64,000 bases of DNA, taken from assembly GCA_037447655.1 (NCBI GenBank), contig JBBHKE010000697.1, positions 58,501 through 122,500 of the forward strand, given 5' to 3'. The notes under the pieces were generated by a model. That model had not been told where the DNA came from. It searched no databases and saw nothing but the letters and a program-made list of their open reading frames with translations. Below, in pieces: positions 54,531-64,000 of this stretch. The translations under genes and the position numbers were made by a program. Every line of letters starts with the position of its first letter. Position 1 is the first letter of the stretch. The stretch comes from Zygnema cylindricum. Taxonomy: Eukaryota > Streptophyta > Zygnematophyceae > Zygnematales > Zygnemataceae.

Positions 54531-54905
54531 ATTTTATTCTTTTTGGTAAAGCTCCTCTTAACTTTGTTAGGTTGGTATATGTTTGGAGGGTTATAGGGTT
54601 TTTGAAAAAAACTAAATACTTCAAATTTTTGTTATTGAGTTGTGTTTATGAAGAATTCAAATAGGATGGGATATTTTCCATATATATAAAGGAAAAAAAA
54701 AAAAAAAAGGTAGAAGGAAAGAAGCAAGAAAGAAGAATGAAGAAAGAAGAAAGAAGGTAAACCCCAATATGTTTGAGGGATTTTTTTTATTTTAAAATTG
54801 GTATAAAAAAATAATAAATTTTTTTAAGGTTTTTTTTTTTGGTTTTTTTTTTTTTTCTTTACAGGTGGCGAGAGGACTGATAGAGGGAAAGAAAGAGAGA
54901 AAAAT

Positions 54906-57900
54906 ATGATTATTATTATGAAAAAAAACGTTTTTTTCCTTTTTTTTGTGGTTTTTGTGTATGGGTACAATATGGGTATAAAAACCTCCGCACAGGAACG
55001 CTATAGATTTAGTGTTAAAGAAGGTAAATTTATTTCTTTTGTCCTTTTTTTTTTTTTCTTTTCCAGTAAATCTATTTAAAAAAAAAAAAATTTAAACTAA
55101 ATTTACTAAAAGAGAAGGTAATCTTTTTTATTTTTTCCTTTATTCTTGGGGTTTAATATTTTTGCGTGTTGTAAAAGAAAGAACAAAACCCCCCCCAAAA
55201 AAAAACCCCAAAAAACAAAAAAAAAACAAAACAAAAAGCTGAAAATATATCAAAACAAAACAAAACAAAATAAAACAAAAACAGAATAACACAAAATTCA
55301 AACAAAACAAAACACAAAAAAAAAGGGGAAAAGAGTATGTGTTACATGACAATTTTGTAAATTTGAAAAAGCAATAAAGTTACAAACAATTTTCTGAACG
55401 GAGTTTTTGGAAAAAATAAGGTTACAAGATTTTGGGAAAAAATAAGCTTATTAAAGGGGGAAAATAAGGTCAAAAAAAGGGGTAAAAAAGGTTTAAACGG
55501 GAAAAATCAGGTTAAAAATAGGGGAAAAGAAATTATGTTACATGACAATGTTTTCAGATGCACTCTATTAATGGTTTTTGGTCAATTTGGTTTGACTTAA
55601 TGTTATAATTTTTTTTTTCCCTTTTTTCCGGTGAAGTTTTCTGTTTTTTTTTTTTTAATTTGATAATTATTATTATTATTATTATTTTTTTTTTGTGTTT
55701 TTCACGTACTCTTTTTGTTGGAAATAAGGAGTCATTTTGGTAGACAATTTTTTTTTTTTCAGCTCGATAAATTTTTCTTATGATGTGTGTTTTTTTTTTT
55801 TTTTTTCCCTTTTCAGTTAATGCCTTGATGGATATTAAATTAAATTTGATAGACCCCAATAATGTCCTCGAGAGTTGGGGTTCAAGAAATAGAGAATGTT
55901 TTTCCTGGCGAGGATTGCAGTGTAAACCCTCCATCGGACTAGTTAAAATGTACGCTTTTTTTATTTTATTTTATTTATTTTTTATCTTTTTTTTATAAAT
56001 TGTTCTAATTTTTTTCTTGTTTGATTTTTTTTTTTAAAATTTGTTTTTTTGTTTTTTTTTTTTCTTGTTTTTTTTTTTAAATTTTGGTAGTGTTTTTAAA
56101 ATACAAGTTGAAATTTTTAATGTCATATTTGAACCTTGTCACTGAAAACCCACCACCAGACTCGTTCAGTTTTTTTAATTTTTAAGTTTTTTAATTTTTG
56201 ACTTTTTTTAATGTTTTGGTTTTTAAATTTATGTTTTTTTTTTTTATTTATTTTCTTAGTCTTTTAATTTTTCAACTTTTTAATTTTCTTAATTTAATAT
56301 ATTTATTAATTTTTTGAATTTATAAGTTTGTTTATAAAATTAAGTTTTTTTTGTTTGTTTTCTCATTCTTTTTATTTTTTTGCCAAATTTCACATTTTTG
56401 CATATCCCCATTTGATTTTTTTGAATTTTCCAGAGTACTTTTTACAGTAAAATTTGTTTTTTTTCAACGTTATTTTTTTTTTCGATGTTTTCTTTTTTAT
56501 TTTTCTAAACGATTTTTTTCAATGTCTACTAACATTTTTTTTTTTTCGTTTTTTTAAACAGGGATTTGAGCTTTAGCGGTTTATCGGGGACAATCTCCGG
56601 AAGAGTTAATAAGTTTGTTAATTTAGTCACCATGTAAGTTATATGGGGCTTTATTTTAGGGTTTTTTGGGTTTTTTAAGGTTTTTAAGGGTCTTTAAGAG
56701 CTGTAATAGGGTTTTCCAGGGTTTTTTTAGGTTTATTTGGTGTTTTGAGGGTTTTTTAGGTTTTTTAGGGTCTTGAGGGTTTTCAGGTTTTTTAGGGTTT
56801 TAAGGGTGTCTTGGCTTTTTAAGGATTTTAGGGTTTTTTCAGGTTCTTAGGATTTTTTCAGGTTTTTAGGGGATTTTAGGGTTTTTAGGTATTTCTTACT
56901 TCAATGCCAATTAAACGGGGTTTACTTCCATGTTTTTTTTTTATGGTTTTTATAGTTTTACAGGAAGATTAGGTTCATTCCAGAGGTTTAGACAGGGTGT
57001 AGCAGGGTTTATCATGGTTTAATCGGCTTTAAACGATGTTTAAACGGGGTTTTATATTGCTTTCATGAATGCTAAACATCGTTTATTATAATTCCGTGGA
57101 AGTGTTTTGTAGTCTCGCTGATTAAACGATGCGTTTAAACAATGCGTTTAAATGATGCGTTTAAACAATGTTTAAACAAAGTTTGGGCGAAAAGAAAAAC
57201 ATATATCTTCCAAGTTGGACCGAAAGATGTCACCCTTTTTTTTTTTTTGTTCTTTTGTCTATTTTATTTTCTCTTTTTTTTCATCGTTTTTGTCTTTATT
57301 TTTTGTCTTTAGTGTTTTTGTTCTTTTTTTCATCTTTTTGTCATATTTGTCTTTTTTGTCTTTTTTGTCATTTTGTCTATTTTTGTCTTTTGTCTTTTTA
57401 TTGTCTTTATTTATTTATATTTATTTTTTTGACTTTTTGCAGAGACTTCCATAACAACTTGCTGACAGGGACAATTCCAGCCTCAATTTTCCAATTAACG
57501 AAACTAGCTTTTTTGTAAGTAGTTTTTTTTTTTTTTTTTTAAACAATATTTTTTTTGAATTTTGTTTTTTTTTTTTTTTGAATTTTTGAGTCAATTTTTG
57601 AGTCGATTTTTTTTTTTACATTTTTAACGCATTTTTCTTCTTCATTTTTCCATATACAATTTTTCTGTATGCATTTTTTCTTACACATTTTTTTGTATAC
57701 ATTCTTTTCCTTCAATTTTTTTCAGTATCTTATACATTATCCCATATGTATTTTTTTTTTTTTTTTTATTTTATAACTTTTTTTTTTTTTTTCAGAGATA
57801 TGTCAAGTAATAGGCTGACGGGCAGATTGCCAAAATTTGGAAATTTAAACCGACTCGTATATTTGTAAGTTCAGAGCCTCTCTCTCTCTCTCTCTCTATC

Positions 57901-58744
57901 TTTCTCTCTCTCTCTCTCTCTCTTTTTCTCCTCTCTCTCTTTTTCTCCCTCTCCCTCCCCCTCTCTTTTTCTCCCTCTCTCTCCCTCTCTCTTTTTCTCC
58001 CTCTATCCCTCTCTCTTTTTCTCCCTCTCTCCCTCTCTTCCTGTCATTCTCTCTCTACCTCCTCTCACTTTCCCCCGCTCTCTCTCCATCTCTCTTTGCC
58101 ATGCTCCCTCTCCCTCTCGCTCTCCCTCTCTCTCCCTCTCTGGGCATCTTTCTCTTTCTCTTTCCTTCCATTTTTTTTTTCTACTGAATTTACTTATAGT
58201 GATATTATTTATCGTAAGATTTTATCGTTTTATTTTTCCTTAACATTTTATGGAAATATTTTATCGTAAATTGGATGTTAATTTTTTCTATCATAATTTA
58301 ATTTGTTCTCGTTTTCAAACATTTTTTTTTCCATTATTTCTTTTATTTCGATTTTATTTATTTATTGTTTTCTTCATATATTTTATTTTGAGTTTGACGA
58401 TTATCTTCTTTTAAACGAAAAAAACAATGTAAATAAATGAATAAGAAATAAATTCAAATGCTTTCTAATTTTCTGACTTTGATTATTATTATTAATAATA
58501 TTAATAAATATATGTATGTGTATATATATATGTATATATATATATTTATTTTTATGTTATTCAATTTCATTTAACTTCATTTATTTTATTTAACTTCAAG
58601 TTTCATTTAATTTCTTTACCCTTTTTTTAAATTTAATTTGATTTTTTTGTTTTTTATCGTTTTTAACTTTCGCAGAAATCTTTCGCAAAATTTGTTGACC
58701 GGGGATTTGACGGAAATTGGGAAATTAACGAACCTACAATATTT
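54906..58744 (+). CDS. LRR protein gene, first six exons (LRR receptor type)
   Basis: Exons: 54,906-55,023, 55,817-55,949, 56,562-56,633, 57,443-57,514, 57,796-57,864 and 58,676-58,744, all with GT donors and AG acceptors and compatible phases. Exon 1 gives a signal peptide (MIIIMKKNVFFLFFVVFVYG). Exon 2 is the plant LRR N-terminal cap (ALMDIKLNLIDPNNVLESWG, then CFSWRGLQC). Exons 3-6 each encode one 23-24-residue plant-type LRR (SGTISGRVNKFVNLVT; TGTIPASIFQLTKLAF; TGRLPKFGNLNRLVY; TGDLTEIGKLTNLQY) between phase-2 introns. This one-LRR-per-exon plan is typical of LRR receptor-like kinases and related proteins. No transmembrane or kinase exon was found before 61.2 kb, so the rest is missing, lies beyond long introns, or the protein is LRR-only. 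Expected location: secretory pathway or cell surface. Confidence 0.85.
56645..56900 (+). repeat. TTTAGGG-like degenerate repeats in LRR intron
   Basis: About 250 bp in the third intron are built from GGGTTTTTTAGG, TTTTAGGGT and TTTAAGGG words. This resembles degenerate telomere-type sequence on the G-rich strand, opposite to 53,918-53,995. Confidence 0.5.
57880..58165 (+). repeat. CT-rich intronic microsatellite
   Basis: CTCTCT and CCCTCTCTCTTTTT runs within the fifth intron of the LRR gene, 15 bases after the donor. Confidence 0.85.
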
Positions 58745-58995
58745 GTAAGTATTTAATTTTAATATTGTTTAATAATTTTTTATTATAATTATTATAATTA
58801 TTTTAATTATTTATATGATATTCTTAGTTTCTAGTTTTTCTTATAACGAAATTCTCAAATTTTGTCATTATTGTGATTTTTTTTTTAAATTTTGTGATTA
58901 TTTTTAAAACTAAAATAAATTTTTGATTTGCGATTATGTCACAAACCATAGAAAGTAGATGAACCGACATTATAAATATATGCCCCATAATAATG

Positions 58996-60345
58996 GCAAT
59001 ATTCTCTCTCTCTCTCTCCCTCTCTCTCTCTTCCCCTGTTGCTCTTTCTCTCTCCGTCCCCCTCTCTCTCTCCGTCTATCTCTCTCTCTTGCCCTCTCTC
59101 TTTCCCTCTCTCTCTCCCCCTGTCTCTCTCTCTTTCTCTCTTTCTCTCTCTCTCCCGCTCCCCCTGTCTCTCTCTCTCTCTATCTCTTTCCCACTCTTTT
59201 TCTCTCCCTCTCTCTCTTTCTCTTTGTCTCCTCTCTCTTTCTCCCTCTGTCTATCTTTCTCTCTCCCCCTGTCTCTCTCTCTTTCTCTCTCACTTTACCT
59301 GTCTCTCTTTCTCTCTCTCTCTCTCCCCTTCCCCTAGTCACTTACATTCTTCCCCCAGCCCTCTCTCTCCCTCTCTCTCGCTCTCCATCTCTCTCTCTAC
59401 CGATCTATCTCCCTCTACCTCTCCGTCTCTCCCTCCATCTCTTTCTCCACCACCCCACTCTCCCCCGCCGTCCCTCTCCTCCACTCTCTCCCTCTCTCCC
59501 TCACTCTCCCTCACTCTCCCCCACTCTCCCTCTCCTTCTCTCCCTCTCCTTCTCTCCCTCTCTCCCTCTCTCTTCCTCTATCCTTTCTCCCTCTGTCAAA
59601 CTCGCTTTCTCTCTTCCCCCACACTCTCTCTCTCCACTACTCCCAGTCCCTCCCTCTTTCCTTGTCTCACTATCCCTCTCTCTCTTTCCCCTGTGTCTCT
59701 CTCCCATCTCCCCCTCTCCTCCTCTTTCTCTCCCTCTCTCTTCCTCTCTCTCTCACTTTCTCTTCCCCCCGTCCCCCTCCTCTCTCCCTAAATCCCTACC
59801 TCCCGCACCCTCCCACTCTCTCTTTCCTTTTCCTCTATCCCTGCCTCCCTTTCTCTCTCTCTTTCTCCTTCTTTTTCTCCCCCTCTCTCTCTCTTTCTCC
59901 TCCCCTCCCTCCCCGCACCCCCTCCCACTCTCTCTTCCCCCCTCTCTCTGCCCTTTCTCTCTCCCTCCCCTCCCTCTCTCTCCACCTCTCCCTCTCTCTA
60001 TTTCTCACACTCTCCCACTTCCCGACTCTATGTCTCTTACTGTGCCTCTCTCTTTCTCCCCTTTTTATCTTCCCCTCTCTCTCCACACACCCCCTATCCC
60101 GCTCTCTCCGTTTCTCTCTTCCCCGCACTCTCCCTCTCTTCCTTTCTCACCCTCCATTCCTCCCTCTCTCTCCTTCTCTGTCCCTGTCCTCTCTCTCTTC
60201 TCCCTTCCCTCTCTTCCCCATCTTCCTCTCCCCCTTCCGCTCACATTTTCTCCCTCACACTCCCTCTCCCTCTCTCTCCCTCTCTCTCACTCCGTCTCTC
60301 ACTCTCTCCCTCTCGCTCTCTCCCTTCCTCTTGTGTGCTCTCTCT
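58996..60345 (+). repeat. 1.35-kb polypyrimidine tract
   Basis: Almost pure CT sequence (CTCTCTCCC variants) over 1.35 kb. It keeps three plus-strand frames open for up to 473 codons of Ser/Leu/Pro and gives Glu/Arg ORFs on the other strand. These are composition artefacts. It lies in an intron or intergenic gap after the last LRR exon seen. Confidence 0.92.
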
Positions 60346-60735
60346 CTTGCTCCCTCAATGTAAGTTATTTTTTTGACTAACGATATAGTATACATGTTTT
60401 CGGTCAAGAAAATCATTTTAATATGTATTTGTGTATAATTTTTGTATATAATAAAAGTATTACAGGAAGTAAAAGCGGTGATATGTTTTAATAAAATAAA
60501 AGGTTCTTTTTAAGCCGAAAGTTATCGATAATCGGGAAATCCTCTCAAGAAAACGGCATTTTTAAATATGGAATGATATTTTTTATGCCTGTTTCCATCT
60601 TACAAATTGGAGCTTGTGAGCCTTCTCCTTCAGGAAAGATATATCTACACTATATTCTTTTTGTTCACTTTATATATCTGTTCACTATATGAACAGATAT
60701 ATAATATACAAGTATATGTATGTATACATTTATGC

Positions 60736-60786
<51 letters not shown>

Positions 60787-61050
60787 TCTCTCCCTCTCCC
60801 TCTCCCTCTCCCTCTCCCTCTCCCTCTCCCTCTCCCTCTCCCTCCCCCTCCCCCCCCTCCCCCTCCCCCTCCCCCTCCCCCTCCCCCTCCCCCTCCCCCT
60901 CCCTCTCCCTCTATCTATCTATCTATCTATCTATACACTTTATTCTTTTTTTTCTTCTTCTTCAACTTTTTGTTTTTTTTTTTTTTTCTTCTTTTTTTAT
61001 TTATATTTATATATATATGTATATTTTTGTTCACTATATAAATTTCCAAA

Positions 61051-61082
<32 letters not shown>

Positions 61083-61227
61083 TTTATATATGTATATATA
61101 ATGTGAACGAAAAGATCTTTATGTGCAGTTGACTCAAACAGTGGACATATTATTTCTTGCCTCGTTCAATAACGTGATGAGTTATTTGACTTTTTGCAAA
61201 ATTATACTTCATTTTTTCTTTGTCCAG
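60346..61227 (+). repeat. Gap with (TC)n, (CCCTCT)n, (CCCCCT)n and (TA)n
   Basis: 60,346-60,735 has no recognised feature. 60,738-60,930 is a pure (TC)n, then (CCCTCT)n, (CCCCCT)n and (TCTA)n compound microsatellite. 60,940-61,090 is T-rich and TA-rich. The polypyrimidine acceptor of the next exon ends at 61,227. Confidence 0.8.
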
Positions 61228-61796
61228 CATCCATGGCCATAGAAATCGAGCATTACGGAAAAGCGGTTCCATGGCTTGAAACTGCCGTTAAGGCCTATCC
61301 CAGGGATGTAGATTTCCATGCCAGGTAAAATCCTGTATTTTTTTCTTAACATTCTTTTGAGTAGGAACAATAGCTGGTAGAGCAACTGTCAAAATATTTG
61401 TTGTAGAAAATTGCGCCAATGGGTTCGCCAAATTTGTTGGAATAGAGGCTAGTGTTGTCCGTACGGCGTCCGCTTGCATTAATGATGTGAAAGTTAACGC
61501 ATTTGCAGCGCGTGAAATTTGGTCGTGAGACAAAATTGCCGTATGGTTGGTCGTATATGACGTCGCGCCAAGATTGGTTGGGTCACGATGTGTCGTCGCG
61601 GATTGGAGACCATGTGAAGCGACAACTGGTTTGTTGATCGTATCATGGTTTGTCGGTCGTATTGATATGCGACGGTGGGATAGACGTGGATTTCGCGGTC
61701 GCATATTTTTCCAATTTGTCAAAACACCAAGTTGTCTTATTCTATCAATGTGGTCGAATTTTTGTTATTCTTTTTTTTTTTTTTTTTTTTTTTTTT

Positions 61797-61828
<32 letters not shown>

Positions 61829-63159
61829 TTTTTCTGTTTTTCTTTTTGTTTTTCTTGTTCTTGTTCATTTTATTCATCTATTCATATTTCCATTCTTCAT
61901 TTATTCGCTTATTCGTTTTTTTATTATTCATTTATTTCAGGTTAGGATATGTCTACGGAGCTCTCGGACGCCATGAAGAAGCTTTGAAAGAATATTATTT
62001 GGCTCTAAATTTTGCCAAGGAACAAGGATATAAGAAGGGATATCAAAAAAGGAAGGAAAAAAATGGGGGAGAAGGGAAGGAAATTGGTGGAGAAGAGGGA
62101 GGAAGTAGTACGGCTAGTCGTGTGAGTAGTAGTCGTATAATCTTTGGTGGGAAAGGTTCATTGACTTTGGGAAAAACCGAGGTTGTCGATTTATCATCGA
62201 GCACAAAAGTTGAGGGAAAAAGTGGTATGGAAAATTCTTCAAGTACTTTGGAGGATTCTTTGGTTGGAGATTTGCAAGGGCCAATCACCTTTGATGAAAT
62301 AACGGTGAGTCAAAATAACAGAATAACGGTGAGTCAAAGTAACGGAATAACGGTGAGAATAACGATGAGTCAAAATAATAACGGAATAACGGTGAAGAAT
62401 AACGGTGAGCAAAATAATAACTGAATAACGGTGAAGAATAACGGTGAGTCAAATTAAAATAACGGAATACCGGTGAGTCAAATTAAAGTAACGGAATAAT
62501 GGTGAAGAATAACGGTGTGTCAAAATATTTTGAGCACCTATTTTCCATTTTTTTTGTTATTTTGAGCATCTAGTTTTTACCACTTGACCATTTTTTTCTC
62601 CTTTGTTTTCTTTAAAATCAAAGTGGGAATTTGGTTGTAAAGAGTGTTATTATACAAATTAGAGTGGAAAGATTTATTTTTTTGGGGGCCACAGTAATTA
62701 GTTTTAGTCTCTCTTCTGAGTATGATATTAAAAGGAGAAAATGTTTGTATTAAAATTGTGTTAATTTGAACCGGAAAGGAAATTTTGAAATAGTCTCTCG
62801 TTTGTAGTTTTTCTCGGTTTTTTTTCGGTTTTTTTGCATTTTTTGCGTTTTTTGCGATGTTGTGGAAAGTTTTTTACGAATAATTTTTCAGTAAGGTGAG
62901 AATTCTGTTTAACTTCTGCCTACATTTTTGGTTTATGAAATGTAAAACAAAGTATGGAGTACAATGTAAATAAATACAAGTAGAATAAGTAAAATAAAGT
63001 AAATATTAACTATAATTATAAGGAAATGTTGAAATATTTTAAAATGAATAATATAAAATCAAATATTGACTTTTTGGATATTTTGGTTGATGACAGGTGG
63101 CGATCGCTCGATTATTATATGAAACTGACGAAAAAACTGTCGCGTCACATTTGATAATG
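61228..63159 (+). CDS. TPR-type protein gene, three internal exons
   Basis: Exons: 61,228-61,324, 61,941-62,304 and 63,097-63,159, all with GT/AG borders and joining in frame. Exons 1 and 2 give AIEIEHYGKAVPWLETAVKA, then YPRDVDFHAR, LGYVYGALGRHEEALKEYYL, then ALNFAKEQGYKKG. The Trp/Leu-Gly-Tyr-Ala-Tyr pattern is that of tetratricopeptide repeats, which mediate protein contacts. A Lys/Gly/Ser-rich low-complexity region follows, and exon 3 encodes AIARLLYETDEKTVASHLIM. The start and end of the gene are not found. An acceptor-like TTTTTTGCAG at 63,990 could open a next exon but reads GCG TAA in the expected phase. No more specific family is recognised. Confidence 0.7.
61774..61850 (+). repeat. 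Poly-T runs in TPR intron
   Basis: Two runs of more than 20 T, close to the acceptor of the second exon. They give spurious poly-Phe ORFs. Confidence 0.85.
62296..62520 (+). repeat. Repeat of splice-donor-like AACGGTGAGTCAAA
   Basis: From the end of the second TPR exon, the unit AATAACGGTGAGTCAAA and variants recurs about eight times over 220 bp. Each unit contains GGTGAG, so several positions could act as 5' splice sites. The first (exon end 62,304) joins in frame to the exon at 63,097. Confidence 0.7.
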
Positions 63160-63354
63160 GTGAGATAGCAATGGAGTTTTATTTTTTTATGTTGGGCTTT
63201 TTTTTCCCAACTTTAGGTTACGACTGGGATTATTGTTTCTCCATTTGTTAATTATGAAAAACACATTTTCGGGATGCGATTACTTCTTAAGTTTTTACTT
63301 TTCTTATGTTTTTTGTGCTTTTTATTTATTTTTAACTTTATCCTATGTTTTCTG

Positions 63355-63530
63355 TAAAGAGAAAAGAGAAGAAAAGAGAAGAAAGAAGAAGAGAGAAAGG
63401 AGAAGGGGAGAGAAAAGAGAAGGGGAGAAAAAAGAGAAGAGGAGGAGAAAAAAGAAGAAGAGAGAAGAGAGAATGAGAAGAGGAGAAAAAAGAGAAGAGG
63501 AAAGAAAAGAGAAATAGAGGGAAAGAGACG
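63355..63530 (+). repeat. GA-rich purine tract
   Basis: About 175 bp of GAAAAGAGAAG and GGGGAGAAAA words in the intron or flank after the third TPR exon. Confidence 0.85.
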
Positions 63531-64000
63531 AGGCCTTTCCCAGGTTTCTGTTGGATAAGTAGCTTTAAAGTCATTCTTATAGTGGGTTTGCTTTAATATT
63601 TTATTTAAAATATTATTAAGAAAAAGTTGAAAAAGTGATTCTTAATCGTGAGATTTTGGCCGTTTGTTTTCCATTCTTGTTTTGTGTGTGTTTCTGTTTT
63701 TGCTTTTATATTTTTTTATTATTCTATTTGTTTCTGTTTGTTTTATTTGATTCCATTTGGTTCGATTTTATTCTATTTGTTTTATTTTAATCTATTTGTT
63801 TTATTTTTATTTGTTTTATTATAATCTTATTTGATTCTCTTTGGTTCTATTTGATTCTACTTAAGTTTTTGTCTATCTCTATATTACTATTTGATTTTGT
63901 TTGTTTCCCTTTATTCGCTTTTTAGCTTAGCTTTTAAAAAAAATAAAAAATTTAAGGTTTCTTTAGGTTTTTTTGGAACCTTTTTTGCAGGCGTAATATT
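63531..64000. other. T-rich sequence to window end
   Basis: TTTTATTTGATTCTATTTG-like AT-rich repeats at 63,700-63,870. No gene is recognised apart from the possible acceptor at 63,990. Confidence 0.45.

Noticed and set aside
58959-60380. 473-codon Ser/Leu/Pro ORF and its companions
   Set aside because: Pure CT-repeat composition keeps all frames open. There is no domain, and no typical start context or splice signals point to it.
63990-64000. Fourth TPR exon at the window end
   Set aside because: The acceptor looks good, but the expected phase reads GCG then TAA and only ten bases are visible.

Overview
The window is eukaryotic, plant-lineage nuclear DNA that is very rich in transposons. 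The host is most likely a streptophyte, perhaps a charophyte alga such as Chara or a bryophyte. This is inferred from plant-type LRR exons of about 72 bp split by phase-2 introns, a plant-style U-box, a chromodomain Gypsy element, several Copia lineages, and a Gypsy element carrying a C5 cytosine methyltransferase (retrotransposon-borne methyltransferases are reported from charophytes and dinoflagellates by de Mendoza and colleagues, 2018). The species cannot be named from sequence alone.

Layout. 1-1,730: a 63-bp tandem repeat, a truncated hAT-type MITE and unassigned DNA. 1,735-12,140: a mosaic of three broken Copia fragments, A (+), B (-) and A' (+), with A' interrupting B. 12,220-12,880: a G-rich polypurine tract. 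13,085-16,000: two tRNA-like sequences and a complete hAT MITE. 16,083-16,616: a U-box exon (-) with one nonsense codon, next to a solo LTR (16,735-17,249). 18,190-25,564: a chromovirus-type Gypsy element on the minus strand with LTRs, a perfect 5-bp target duplication, gag-PR-RT-RH-IN-chromodomain, and a long extra 3' ORF. 25,679-28,730: MITEs and AT-rich DNA.

28,733-46,834 is the centrepiece, a Russian doll of insertions. A TA-flanked MITE contains a hAT-like element with an 8-bp duplication. That contains a roughly 12.5-kb Gypsy element (D), and D contains a 3.5-kb non-autonomous Copia-like element with its own 5-bp duplication. Gypsy D encodes a long proline-rich leader, gag with two zinc knuckles, protease, a DNA methyltransferase with motifs I, IV, VI, VIII, IX and X, RT, RNase H, integrase and a C-terminal PHD-like finger. 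An element that could both write cytosine methylation and read histone tails is the most notable system here. This copy is decayed by stops, frameshifts and CpG-to-CpA changes at catalytic codons.

46,842-54,900: clustered TA-flanked MITEs, a 1.2-kb direct duplication, an 18-bp minisatellite, purine tracts and microsatellites. 54,906-58,744 (+): six exons of an LRR protein gene beginning with a signal peptide. 61,228-63,159 (+): three exons of a TPR-type protein. Their introns hold kilobase-scale CT-rich repeats. These two genes and the U-box fragment are the only recognisable host genes; almost everything else derives from transposons or simple repeats.
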